Below, piece after piece: positions 6,211 through 14,750 of a stretch of DNA of 17,934 nucleotides. Each line of letters starts with the position of its first letter. Position 1 is the first letter of the stretch. Both the position numbers and the translations under genes were made by a program. The notes under the pieces were generated by a model, which worked only from the letters and a program-made list of their open reading frames with translations, made no database searches and was not told where the DNA came from. Source of the DNA: an uncultured Treponema sp. Its GTDB lineage: Bacteria; Spirochaetota; Spirochaetia; Treponematales; Treponemataceae. The DNA lies in contig CALCRU010000007.1 of NCBI GenBank assembly GCA_937894335.1, forward strand, positions 1 through 17,934, written 5' to 3'.

Positions 6211-7833
6211 ATGAACATTCTTGAGCAAATCGTAGAAAAGCGAAAGACAGACTTAAAAAAATACGGAGCCTGTTTAGGTGCTGACATTCCGCCGCAAAGA
6301 AAAAGAAAAAATCCCGTTCCCTTCATAAATGGTAAGACTGTAATTTTGGAAGTAAAGCGTGCTTCACCCAGTAAGGGCGACATAGCTCCTTCCCTTAATG
6401 CAGAAGAAACAGCACTTTCTTATATTCAGGCTGGAGCTGGTGCAATTTCTGTCTTAACGGAAAAACATTACTTTAAAGGTTCGCTGGACGATCTTATGGC
6501 CGTTGCAAAAACAGTGGACGCTCATGCTCAAAAATCCCCTAATGCAAGACAGCCAGCCGTTCTTAGAAAAGATTTTTTAATTGAACCAGAAGAAATTGAT
6601 GTGGCATACAGAGCCGGTGCTGATGCAGTCCTTCTCATAAGCAGAATTCTTTCCAAAGAAGAACTCTGCGCCATGGCGGACAAATGCACTCGTCTTGGAA
6701 TGACTGCCTTTATAGAACTTCGCATGAGGGATGATGTGGAAAAACTTAATGCCGTTGCATCTTTCCTTGGCGAAAGAAAAAATCTTATTGCCTGCGGAGT
6801 AAACGCCAGAGACTTAAGCAACTTTTCAATTGATCTTCTTAAGCCCTGTACCATGCTTCCCCTTTTAACGGATTTCCCTGTGGTCTTCGAAAGTGGAGTG
6901 CGCAGTCCTGAGGCGGCTTCCTTTACAGGTGGTCTTGGATTTACAGGACTTCTTCTGGGAGAGGGGGCTGCAAAAAATCCTTCACAGGCTTCTTCTTTGG
7001 TAAGTTCCTTTGTAAATGCATCGGCTACAAAAAATTCAAAGGCCTGGCTTTCCTATACCTCCAGACTTTCCAAGGCCGAATCATCCTGCGAAAAATCCCA
7101 CTGTTCCCATTCAGAAAAAAAATACAGGCGTCCCTTGGTAAAAGTTTGTGGACTTACTTCTCTTCAGGATGCACTTTATGCAACTATGGGAGGAGCAGAC
7201 TTTTTAGGATTCATATTCTGGAAAGGCTCACAGCGCAACGCAAATTCAGCTCTTGTAAAAGAGGTTAGGGAAGTCCTTTCTGAAGAGTTTACAAAAACAT
7301 GTCAGGACGAGCACATTTTTGCAGCAGGCTCAGACGACATGGCTCCTCTTTTGGTAGGGGTTCTTGTTGACCTTGAAACTGAAGAAGCCAAAGAGGCACT
7401 GGAACTTGCAAAAAAAGGCAGCCTTGATTTTATTCAGCTTCACGGGCAGAAGGCAGTGGAGCAGTTTTATTCACGACCAGAACTTCTTTCTCTTCCCCAT
7501 TACTGTGTGGTAAATGTTTCCTGCGAAAAAGACCTGGAACTTTTTGATTCCCTCCGCATTAAAGGTCAGCCTCGCATTTTGGTGGATTCAAAGGCTCATG
7601 GGGCTGTAGGCGGAACTGGACTTTGCATAGACAAAAGCATCCTTCATAAAATAAGTGAAAAGACAAAACTTTGGGTGGCAGGAGGAATAAGTGTTTCCAA
7701 TGTGGAAGAATTTCTTTCTTGTTCCCCGGAACTTATTGATGTTAACAGCGGCGTAGAAAAGGAACCTGGAGTAAAAGACTCAGAAGCTCTTCTTGAATTT
7801 TTTTCAAAAATAGATGAGCTTTGCTCTTATTAG
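6211..7833 (+). CDS. trpCF: Indole-3-glycerol-phosphate synthase fused to phosphoribosylanthranilate isomerase (TrpC-TrpF)
   Basis: 540 residues carrying two consecutive steps of tryptophan synthesis. TrpC (about 1-265) has E47 and K49 in 'EVKRASPSKG', K120 in 'LRKDF', E169 in 'FIEL', N198 in 'GVNARDL', and E228/S229 in 'FESGV'; these line up with the known catalytic and phosphate-binding residues. A linker of about 40 residues (266-306) contains C293, C298 and H300. TrpF (about 307-540) has C313 in 'KVCGL', 'QLHG' (409-412), D459 in 'ILVDS', 'GGTGL' and 'DVNSGVEKEPGVKD'. In the pathway TrpF acts before TrpC, the same order inversion as in the enterobacterial fusion. It starts 6 nt after the PilZ-like gene with only a weak TAGG upstream, which suggests translational coupling. 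Confidence 0.96.
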   Translation: MNILEQIVEKRKTDLKKYGACLGADIPPQRKRKNPVPFINGKTVILEVKRASPSKGDIAPSLNAEETALSYIQAGAGAISVLTEKHYFKGSLDDLMAVAKTVDAHAQKSPNARQPAVLRKDFLIEPEEIDVAYRAGADAVLLISRILSKEELCAMADKCTRLGMTAFIELRMRDDVEKLNAVASFLGERKNLIACGVNARDLSNFSIDLLKPCTMLPLLTDFPVVFESGVRSPEAASFTGGLGFTGLLLGEGAAKNPSQASSLVSSFVNASATKNSKAWLSYTSRLSKAESSCEKSHCSHSEKKYRRPLVKVCGLTSLQDALYATMGGADFLGFIFWKGSQRNANSALVKEVREVLSEEFTKTCQDEHIFAAGSDDMAPLLVGVLVDLETEEAKEALELAKKGSLDFIQLHGQKAVEQFYSRPELLSLPHYCVVNVSCEKDLELFDSLRIKGQPRILVDSKAHGAVGGTGLCIDKSILHKISEKTKLWVAGGISVSNVEEFLSCSPELIDVNSGVEKEPGVKDSEALLEFFSKIDELCSY

Positions 7834-7853
7834 ATTTATTTTAAATTCAGGTA

Positions 7854-7882
7854 TTGACACAAAAGTGCCTGTTTGCTATATT
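7854..7882 (+). promoter_or_regulatory. trpB promoter, twin of the trpGD promoter
   Basis: TTGACA (7854-7859), a 17-nt spacer and TATATT (7877-7882), with extended -10 TGC (7874-7876). It lies in the 85-nt gap between trpCF and trpB, with no terminator before it. TGCTATATTGTTACTA (7874-7889) is identical to the trpGD promoter. The leader has a run of nine A (7901-7909) just before the Shine-Dalgarno, where the trpGD leader has four. Confidence 0.85.
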
Positions 7883-7918
7883 GTTACTATAAATAGAAGC
7901 AAAAAAAAAGGAGAACCC

Positions 7919-9190
7919 ATGGACGGTTTTTTCAATGAATATGGCGGTATGTATGTTGCGGAAGTTTTAAGGCGCCCACTGGACGAACTTTCTGCGGCAT
8001 TTAAAGAAGCAGTGAACGACAGTGCATTTTGCAGCGAACTTGACACAATCAGGAGGGACTACATAGGTCGGGAAACTCCCCTGTATTTTGCTCCTACGGC
8101 AACAAGACTTTTGGGCGGCGCTCAGATTTACATAAAGCTGGAAGGGCTTGCCAACACAGGTGCTCATAAAATAAACAATGCAATGGGTCAGTGCCTTCTT
8201 GCAAAGCGCATGAGAAAAAAGCGGATTATTGCAGAAACTGGAGCTGGTCAGCACGGACTTGCAACTGCAGCGGCCTGTGCCAAACTTGGTCTTGACTGCA
8301 CCATATACATGGGAGAAGTTGATGTGCGCCGTCAGCAGCCCAATGTTGCGGCCATGGAACTGTACGGTGCAAAGGTTCATGCCGTTCGTTCGGGAAGCAG
8401 AACCTTAAAAGATGCCGTTAACGAAGCTATGCGAGACTGGGCGGCTCACCCTGATGACACTCATTATGTCCTTGGCTCTGCTTTAGGGCCCGCACCCTTC
8501 CCTGACATGGTGCGAGAATTTCAGTCGGTAATCGGACGGGAAGTAAAGAGACAGTGTCAGGAAAGAGGTGTGGAGATTGGAGCAATGGTTGCCTGCGTGG
8601 GCGGTGGTTCCAATTCCATAGGATTTTTTGAGCCATTTATAAACCAAAAGGAACCTAGACTTATTGGAGCAGAGGCAGGAGGCATAGGTCCCAATGTAGG
8701 AGAAAATGCCAGCCGCATGACAGGAAATGCAGCTCGTGACGGAATTATGCAAGGCTACAAGTCCCGCTTTCTTCTAGACGAGGACGGACAGGCTCTTCCC
8801 ACCCGAAGCATAAGTGCCGGACTTGACTACTGCGGAATAGGTCCCCAACTTGCGGCATTAGGTAAATCTGGTCGCATAGAGTTTACATCGGTTCTGGACA
8901 AGGAAGCTCTGGAGGCTGTAAGTTTCTTTGCAAAAAATGAAGGAATCCTCTTTGCACTGGAAAGCGCCCATGCAGGAGCGGCTGCAATGAAAGTTGCAAA
9001 AGAAATTCCAAAGGATAAGGCTGTTATAATCAACATGAGTGGTCGTGGTGATAAGGATGTATTTATTACAAGCCCCGTCTTTAGACCTAATGAATGGCTG
9101 GACTTCCTTCATGCAGAAATAGAACGCCTTGAATCAAACCGAGACATTCACGAATCTAAATTGATGAAAACCTCAACGGAGGAAAATTAA
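7919..9190 (+). CDS. trpB: Tryptophan synthase beta subunit
   Basis: 423 residues, near the usual length of a TrpB1-type subunit. It joins indole and serine to form tryptophan using PLP. The PLP lysine is K84 in 'GAHKINNA', the catalytic Glu is E106 in 'AETGAGQHG', and the phosphate-binding loop 'GGGSNSIG' is at 228-235. 'SISAGLDYCGIGP', 'LESAHA' and 'SGRGDKD' are further family marks. The ATG at 7919 follows AGGAG (7909-7913) by 5 nt; the longer frame from 7814 runs through the promoter and is rejected. The stop codon is directly followed by the trpA ATG, as expected for subunits made in equal amounts. Confidence 0.97.
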   Translation: MDGFFNEYGGMYVAEVLRRPLDELSAAFKEAVNDSAFCSELDTIRRDYIGRETPLYFAPTATRLLGGAQIYIKLEGLANTGAHKINNAMGQCLLAKRMRKKRIIAETGAGQHGLATAAACAKLGLDCTIYMGEVDVRRQQPNVAAMELYGAKVHAVRSGSRTLKDAVNEAMRDWAAHPDDTHYVLGSALGPAPFPDMVREFQSVIGREVKRQCQERGVEIGAMVACVGGGSNSIGFFEPFINQKEPRLIGAEAGGIGPNVGENASRMTGNAARDGIMQGYKSRFLLDEDGQALPTRSISAGLDYCGIGPQLAALGKSGRIEFTSVLDKEALEAVSFFAKNEGILFALESAHAGAAAMKVAKEIPKDKAVIINMSGRGDKDVFITSPVFRPNEWLDFLHAEIERLESNRDIHESKLMKTSTEEN

Positions 9191-9949
9191 ATGGCAAAGC
9201 GAAAACTTATGGCTCATCTTGTTGCGGGCTATCCAAGTCAAGAAGTGGCACTAGAGATTGCTCGTTCTCTAGTAAGGGGTGGGGCAGATATTCTTGAAGT
9301 TCAGCTTCCCTTTAGCGACCCCAGTGCGGACGGAGAGGCCATTCAGACTGCCTGCACCCATGTGCTTTCCTCAGGATACAGTACGGCTCGTGGACTGGAA
9401 TTTATTTCTTCTGTTCACAGGGAGTTTCCCCAGATACCTATTTACCTTATGAGCTACGCTTCTCTTGTTTACACTCCAGGAGTAAAGAACTTTTGCAAAA
9501 GAGCTTCTGCTTCGGGAGTTAGTGGCATGATAATTCCAGACCTGCCCTTTGACTTTGACGAAGGACTTACCGCCTCTTGCAAAGAATTTGGCATGACAAA
9601 CATTCCTGTTGTGGCACCTTCAATGTCAGAGGAGCGTCTTAAGAAAATGGCTCATGCAGGCTTCCCCTACATTTATGCGGCCCTTAGAACTGGAATAACG
9701 GGAACTGGAACTGTTATAGACCAGTCAACTTTGGACTTTATAAAAAAGGTAGGAGAGGGAGGTAGTCGGGTCTACGGAGGATTTGGAATTTCTAACAGGG
9801 GACAGGCTGCTCTGCTTTCACCCCATGTAGAGGCAATCGTTGCAGGAAGCGTCTTTGTAAGGCTCATTGCAAAAAATGCGGAAAACATTACTGAACTTTC
9901 TGCCCTGCTTACTGCAAAGGCCGGGGAACTTTCAGGTGCTAACGATTGA
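9191..9949 (+). CDS. trpA: Tryptophan synthase alpha subunit
   Basis: 252 residues, slightly shorter than the usual ~265, mainly at the N-terminus. It cleaves indole-3-glycerol phosphate to indole, which passes to TrpB. The catalytic pair is E36 and D47 in 'ILEVQLPFSDPSADG', matching E. coli E49 and D60. Loop 6 keeps 'RTGITG', and 'GGFGIS' forms part of the phosphate site. GGAGG (9178-9182) inside the end of trpB lies 8 nt before the ATG. No terminator follows; the stop codon overlaps the -35 hexamer of the next promoter. Confidence 0.96.
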   Translation: MAKRKLMAHLVAGYPSQEVALEIARSLVRGGADILEVQLPFSDPSADGEAIQTACTHVLSSGYSTARGLEFISSVHREFPQIPIYLMSYASLVYTPGVKNFCKRASASGVSGMIIPDLPFDFDEGLTASCKEFGMTNIPVVAPSMSEERLKKMAHAGFPYIYAALRTGITGTGTVIDQSTLDFIKKVGEGGSRVYGGFGISNRGQAALLSPHVEAIVAGSVFVRLIAKNAENITELSALLTAKAGELSGAND

Positions 9950-9974
9950 AAAACTTGCCTTTTTCCGCTAAACT
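9946..9974 (+). promoter_or_regulatory. Promoter of the RNase Z gene, predicted leaderless
   Basis: TTGAAA (9946-9951) overlaps the trpA stop codon (9947-9949). A 17-nt spacer leads to TAAACT (9969-9974), with GC just before it. Six nucleotides then precede the ATG at 9981, so a start 7 nt past the -10 would fall on the A of the ATG. There is no Shine-Dalgarno. Confidence 0.55.
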
Positions 9975-9980
9975 TGAAGC

Positions 9981-10907
9981 ATGAATATGGAAGCCTTTTG
10001 TCTTGGTTGTGGTGGAATGATGCCGCTTCCGTACAGACACCTTACATCTATGCTTTTACGCAGAGACGGTGACTTGTTTTTGTTTGACGGTGGAGAGGGA
10101 ACCCAAGTGTCACTCCGCCGGTTGAACCTTAAGTGGAAAAAAATATCCTGCATTTTTGTTTCTCATACTCATGCGGACCATGTTACCGGCTTACCAGGAA
10201 TACTCATGCTGTCGGCACAGGTTGAGCGCTCGGAACCACTTTACATTTTTGGACCTCCTCGTATTGCAGAATACATAGAAACAAGCCGCAAGGTTCTGGA
10301 CATGTACATAAACTATCCCATCATCGTAAAGGAAATTGAAGCACCCTGTGTTGTCTACCAAGGTCCAGACTTTTATGTGAGGGCTTTTCCTCTTGAGCAT
10401 ACGAAAACTTGCGTAGGCTATACTCTAGAAGAACTTGATCGTCCCGGTGAATTTAATCCCCAGCAGGCAGAGGCTCTAAAAGTTCCTAGGGGCCCCCTAT
10501 GGGGAAAACTTCAGAAGGGAGAAAGTGTCCTTAATGCAGACGGAATTGAAGTTCGGCCTGAACAGGTTGTGGGAAAATCCCGAAGCGGAAGAAAATTCAG
10601 CTATGTAACAGACACACTGTATCTTCCCTCCATTGCAAAGGAAGTGCAGGGTAGCGACCTGCTTATTTGCGAAGGCATGTTTAAGGATGACTGTGCGGAT
10701 CAGGCAAAAGAAAAAAAACACATGACAAGCCGTCAGGCGGCAACCATAGCACGAGATGCAAATGTCTTGCGCATGGCCATGATTCACTACAGCCCTCGCT
10801 ATACCGACAAGGAACTCCCTGAACTGCTTTCTCAGGCTCAGGAAGTATTTCCTGCTGCGGAACTTACCCGTGACAGAATGCGGTTTGAAATTCCGTATCG
10901 GGACTAG
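9981..10907 (+). CDS. rnz: Ribonuclease Z (tRNA 3'-end endonuclease)
   Basis: 308 residues, the length of the short (ELAC1-type) form. This metallo-beta-lactamase-fold enzyme trims tRNA precursors after the discriminator base. The metal-binding motif is HTHADH (62-67), followed by H140 in 'LEHTKTCVGY', D211 in 'YVTDTLY', H247 in 'HMTSRQAA' and H269 in 'IHYSPRY', all in the expected order. The His and Asp of the loop closely match RNase Z rather than other family members. It is the first gene of a five-gene unit with the ABC exporter and folC, and the next gene starts 2 nt after its stop. Confidence 0.9.
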   Translation: MNMEAFCLGCGGMMPLPYRHLTSMLLRRDGDLFLFDGGEGTQVSLRRLNLKWKKISCIFVSHTHADHVTGLPGILMLSAQVERSEPLYIFGPPRIAEYIETSRKVLDMYINYPIIVKEIEAPCVVYQGPDFYVRAFPLEHTKTCVGYTLEELDRPGEFNPQQAEALKVPRGPLWGKLQKGESVLNADGIEVRPEQVVGKSRSGRKFSYVTDTLYLPSIAKEVQGSDLLICEGMFKDDCADQAKEKKHMTSRQAATIARDANVLRMAMIHYSPRYTDKELPELLSQAQEVFPAAELTRDRMRFEIPYRD

Positions 10908-10909
10908 AA

Positions 10910-11638
10910 ATGTCTGACTCAATTTCCTTGTGCGGCGTAACAAAATCATACGGCTCAAAAAATGCTGTTCTTGCATGCAGCGATGTAAGCCTTTCTGCAT
11001 CTTCTGGTCAGGTTACGGGACTCCTTGGACCAAACGGTGCTGGAAAGTCTACGCTTTTAAACATCATCTGTGGAATTCTTCTTCCTACAAAGGGAAGCGT
11101 CTCCGTGTGCGGAATGGAAAACGCTACACAGATAAGAAAGATAGTGGGCTTTGTTCCTGAAAGTCCGCTCCTAGATCCCAAACTTACCGTAAGGGAAACC
11201 CTCTTTGCTGAATGCTCCCTGTATGGAAAGTCAGGGTCAGAATCAGTTCGTCTTGTTGAATCTGCCGTGAGGGAACTTGAACTTGAGGAAGTGCTTGACA
11301 GAAAGGTTTCCGTTCTTTCAAAGGGATTTGCCCAAAGGACAAGCCTTGCTAGAGCTCTGTGTGCCGATCCAAAGGTTCTTGTGCTGGACGAGTTCTCCAG
11401 TGGACTAGACCCTGCACAAATCGTAAGCATCCGTAAACTTATAAAAAAACTTTCCTCTAAAAAAGTCATTGTAGTTTCAACTCATCACATAGAAGAAGCG
11501 CTTGCCCTCTGTACAAGGCTTTACATAATGAATCACGGCAGGCTTGTTGCAGGCGGAACTCCAGAGTCAATCATAAGCGAAACGAAAAGTTCTGGTCTTG
11601 AAGAAGCCTTTCTTAAACTTACTGGAGGAGGAGAATGA
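10910..11638 (+). CDS. ABC transporter ATP-binding protein, GldA-like
   Basis: 242 residues. Walker A 'GPNGAGKST' is at 40-48, the signature 'LSKGF' at 136-140 (variant of LSGGQ), Walker B 'VLVLDE' at 156-161, and the switch His at H192 or H193 in 'STHH'. The Q-loop region reads 'FVPESP', as in exporters of the ABC-2 / GldA group. It powers the membrane protein encoded next, which begins in a 4-nt ATGA overlap. The substrate is not known. The short gap after rnz suggests one transcript. Confidence 0.9.
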   Translation: MSDSISLCGVTKSYGSKNAVLACSDVSLSASSGQVTGLLGPNGAGKSTLLNIICGILLPTKGSVSVCGMENATQIRKIVGFVPESPLLDPKLTVRETLFAECSLYGKSGSESVRLVESAVRELELEEVLDRKVSVLSKGFAQRTSLARALCADPKVLVLDEFSSGLDPAQIVSIRKLIKKLSSKKVIVVSTHHIEEALALCTRLYIMNHGRLVAGGTPESIISETKSSGLEEAFLKLTGGGE

Positions 11639-13869
11639 AAAAACTTTACCGCCATGTGCTTTTTGTCCTGTCTTCCTCTGTGTTTCCCTACATTGCAGCC
11701 TTTGTCTATGTGGCTTTTGCTTCGGTGGAATTCTTTTTTGTAAATCAGTTTTTTACCACGGGAACTACAGATTTGCGCACTTTCTTTACAGCCTTTCCCA
11801 AGGTTAGCATTTTGGTTCTTCCTGCTCTGTGTGCCTCACTTCCATACCGTGCAAGAGAGTCTTCCTATCCGTTTTCTTCTTTCGAGGCAATCTGCGGTCA
11901 GTTTCTTGCCCTTCTTACTGTTTGTGCCTGCATGATTTTGCTTACAGTTAGCGTTCCCGTTGCAGTAACATTCTTTGGCAGTGTGGAACTTTCTCAGATT
12001 ATTTCTGCATACTTAATACTTCTTCTGTATACTGCATGCGCCCTTTCTGCCTGTCTCTTTTTTGGGACCCTAATTCAACATACGGGCGCTGCCTTTCTTG
12101 CTTCGGCTCTTCTTCTTGGAGCAACTTCCTTTTCCCACCTAGTGCCGCTTTACATTTCTCTTCCAGCATTCCTCCAGTCCTTCTTTAGGGCCGTTTCCTT
12201 TGCCTGGCACTTTGACGCCGCTTCAAAGGGAATTATAAGTTTTCCCGACATTGTATTTTTTCTTGCGGTAACAGCCGCCTTCCTTTTGGGCTCAACCTAC
12301 ATCATTGAAAAACGGAGGGGAAACAATACTCCCTTTATAAAAAAAATTGCCGCATTAAGTGTCGCTGCCTTTGTACTTCTTATTGCCGACTCCCTGCTAC
12401 TTCCTGTAAAAATAGACACAACAAAAAACAGGCAGTTTACGGTTAGCGCATACAGCAGAACCGTCCTTTCAGAACTTACAGAACCCCTTTCCATTTCCTA
12501 TTACAGAAGCCGAACTCTAAAAGACCTTTATCCTCAGATTGGTGATGTGGAAGACTTTCTTGTTTCTTATGCCGCCGAATCTTCCAAAGTTTCCTTTGAA
12601 CTTGTGGATCCTGCAAAGGATTCAAATGCAGAACTTCTTAACCGGCACGGAATATACGGTCAGACCATAGACACCTCTGGCAGGGAAAGCACTTCCTATG
12701 CAACGGTTTATTCCGCAGTGGTAATAAGCTATCTTGGTAAGACTGAAGTTTTGCCCTTTGTCCTTGATACTTCTTCCCTAGAGTATGACATTACAAGTCG
12801 CATACAGAGCATGGTTAGGGGAACAAGCCGCACTGTTCAGGTTGTAGTGGGTAACGGACTTTCTTTAAGTGAAGACTATGCCTATGTTATTCCTTGGCTT
12901 CAGTCCCAAGGATTTACAGCTGTTCAGACTTGTGTTCCTTCTCTCTGTTCCGCAAGCGACATTCCCTTTACTGAGTTAAAGTCCATACCTCTTCTGCTTT
13001 TGGGAAGTTCTCGCTTTACCGCATCTGATGCCAGTGCACTGGAAGACTTTATTGCCTCTGGAGGAAAGGCCCTCCTTCTAGTTACTCCCTACGATGTAAA
13101 TATAGGCGAACAGGGTGACTGGTCTGTAAGTGCCGAAGAAAATCAGGTTGACCTAATGCTTATGGATTTTGGCATTTTCTTTTACAACACTATTACGGCA
13201 GACATTTCAAACTTCAGGCTTACACTTACTTCAAATCAGGCCGCAGACGGAAGTCCTACTACGGAGCGCACTGAATACATAAACTATCCCCTGTGGCCAG
13301 TTTTATTTTCTCAGAATTTTGCACCCGAAGGACTTACGCTTTTCTGGCCCTGTGCAATCAGCCTAGACGAAGAGTCTGCTCTGTCCCAGTACAAAAGTTC
13401 CTTAGAGTCTCTTCTGGTAACAAGCCCCAATGCCTGGCAGATTAAGGCAAAGGATGGAGTTTTTGACACAAATCCCTTTGCAGTTCCTCAGGCGCCAGAC
13501 AACAGCGGTGTGTATTCCACATTTACCCTTGCATGTCACGCCCTAATGCAGGCTTCTGGAGGAGGAGAACTTTATGTCCTAGGTGACCAGTATGCCCTTT
13601 CTGTAGACATGCTTTCCTACGCTTCCTCTTCCGCCTCTGCCGACTTTAGAGCTTATGATTTTGTAACAGACACTCTTCTTCGATTGAACGGGCAGAGTGA
13701 AATTCTTTTGCTTAAAAACAGAAATCTGCGGAATACAAGCCTTTATAAGATGGAGCTTTCAGAAAGAGTTGCCGTACGCACAAAAACTGTGGCTCTTGTT
13801 CTGGGCATAAGCGCTCTTTGGCTGGCCGCTGTTTGTATCCTGTGCATAATCTTAAGGAGAAAAAAATGA
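11635..13869 (+). CDS. ABC-2 type permease fused to a GldG-like domain
   Basis: 744 residues. The N-terminal 1-225 is a hydrophobic permease with about six membrane helices (for example 9-30, 86-110, 122-146, 152-178, 205-222), like GldF. A further helix at about 236-255 leads into a GldG-like extracytoplasmic region starting 'DTTKNRQFTVSAYSRTVL' (261-278), a typical opening of that family, and continuing with 'LLLLGSSRF' and 'GGKALLLVTP'. A final helix lies at about 718-740, followed by RRKK. In Bacteroidetes GldF and GldG are separate proteins of a gliding-motility-linked ABC complex; here one chain seems to carry both. A strong GGAGGAGG precedes the ATG. No gliding role is implied. Confidence 0.82.
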   Translation: MKKLYRHVLFVLSSSVFPYIAAFVYVAFASVEFFFVNQFFTTGTTDLRTFFTAFPKVSILVLPALCASLPYRARESSYPFSSFEAICGQFLALLTVCACMILLTVSVPVAVTFFGSVELSQIISAYLILLLYTACALSACLFFGTLIQHTGAAFLASALLLGATSFSHLVPLYISLPAFLQSFFRAVSFAWHFDAASKGIISFPDIVFFLAVTAAFLLGSTYIIEKRRGNNTPFIKKIAALSVAAFVLLIADSLLLPVKIDTTKNRQFTVSAYSRTVLSELTEPLSISYYRSRTLKDLYPQIGDVEDFLVSYAAESSKVSFELVDPAKDSNAELLNRHGIYGQTIDTSGRESTSYATVYSAVVISYLGKTEVLPFVLDTSSLEYDITSRIQSMVRGTSRTVQVVVGNGLSLSEDYAYVIPWLQSQGFTAVQTCVPSLCSASDIPFTELKSIPLLLLGSSRFTASDASALEDFIASGGKALLLVTPYDVNIGEQGDWSVSAEENQVDLMLMDFGIFFYNTITADISNFRLTLTSNQAADGSPTTERTEYINYPLWPVLFSQNFAPEGLTLFWPCAISLDEESALSQYKSSLESLLVTSPNAWQIKAKDGVFDTNPFAVPQAPDNSGVYSTFTLACHALMQASGGGELYVLGDQYALSVDMLSYASSSASADFRAYDFVTDTLLRLNGQSEILLLKNRNLRNTSLYKMELSERVAVRTKTVALVLGISALWLAAVCILCIILRRKK

Positions 13870-14750
13870 AATATGTCTCTCAAAAAAAAGGTCTTCTAAT
13901 TTTTCTGGGCTTTGATCTTGCCCTTCTTCTTGTCATGTTTATTGCGCTCCTTCCATTTATTAGGCAAAAAAGCGCTCCCGACATGCAGGAAACAGCTATG
14001 CTTAATCCAAAATATGCCAGTCAGGTTCATTCCATAAAATTTTCCCTTCAGGATGATTCCCTTGACCTCTTTCACAAGCACACCCTTACTCTTATAAATG
14101 CTGATGGAATGTGGGTTGGTGGAGATTCTTTAAACGATGATGTGGTTTGGCCAGCCGACAGCACCTGTGTAAACAACTTTATCAGTCTGGCCTCTACAGT
14201 TACCACAATGTATAAGCGCTCTGACAGGGTAACTTCTTGGAAAGACTTTGGGCTTGAAGATGACGAGGCCCTTTGTGTTACTTTTTTGGGCGAGGGAGAC
14301 ACCATACTTTCTGAACTGTATTTTGGACGGGAAGACACCCTTACCCAGAGGATTGCAATGCGAACTTCTGCAAGGGGAACAGTATGGGATACTCCCTCGG
14401 ACATTTCCACTTACCTTACCCTGAACACATCTTTTTGGGCTGACCCCTATATCTTCCCCCTTATGGTTACAGGACTTTCTTCCTCCGAAGCGGCATCTTC
14501 CCTTAGGCGGGGACTTTTGCAGCAGTCTCTTTGCGAGGGAGAAAGTGACTTTGTGCTCCAAAGGGATTTTTCTGGCGGAACGGAACTTGTCCTTTCCTTT
14601 TACAAGCAGACAGACGGTTCCTATCTTGTAAATGCCGTATGCCGTGCTGGACCTGCCGCCTCTGCCTATCAGAAGAAGATTCTTGAAACTGTAAGATATT
14701 CCTATTCAATAAGCGCATGGACATATCAGAGGATTTTGGAGGAGGAGTAA
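13866..14750 (+). CDS. DUF4340-like membrane-anchored protein of the ABC operon
   Basis: 294 residues. One N-terminal membrane helix (about 7-30) is followed by an extracytoplasmic domain. Features such as 'INADGMWVGG', 'VVWPADSTCVNNFISLAS' and 'WKDFGLEDDE' resemble DUF4340 proteins, which commonly follow GldG-like genes. The ATG overlaps the stop of the permease gene (ATGA at 13866-13869) and AAGGAG lies just upstream; the longer frame from 13818 has no such signal. It probably works with the exporter as an accessory subunit, but its biochemical role is not known. Confidence 0.75.
   Translation: MKYVSQKKGLLIFLGFDLALLLVMFIALLPFIRQKSAPDMQETAMLNPKYASQVHSIKFSLQDDSLDLFHKHTLTLINADGMWVGGDSLNDDVVWPADSTCVNNFISLASTVTTMYKRSDRVTSWKDFGLEDDEALCVTFLGEGDTILSELYFGREDTLTQRIAMRTSARGTVWDTPSDISTYLTLNTSFWADPYIFPLMVTGLSSSEAASSLRRGLLQQSLCEGESDFVLQRDFSGGTELVLSFYKQTDGSYLVNAVCRAGPAASAYQKKILETVRYSYSISAWTYQRILEEE

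Noticed and set aside
7814..7918. Longer trpB start at 7814
   Set aside because: The extra 35 residues are encoded by the end of trpCF and the promoter. The Shine-Dalgarno marks 7919.
10487..10499. Inverted repeat TAGGGG-C-CCCCTA
   Set aside because: It lies inside the rnz coding frame, and a one-base loop makes a hairpin unlikely. Probably chance.
10497..11000. 167-residue minus-strand ORF
   Set aside because: It is antisense to rnz and the ABC ATPase gene, both of which have clear family motifs. Its composition is not protein-like.
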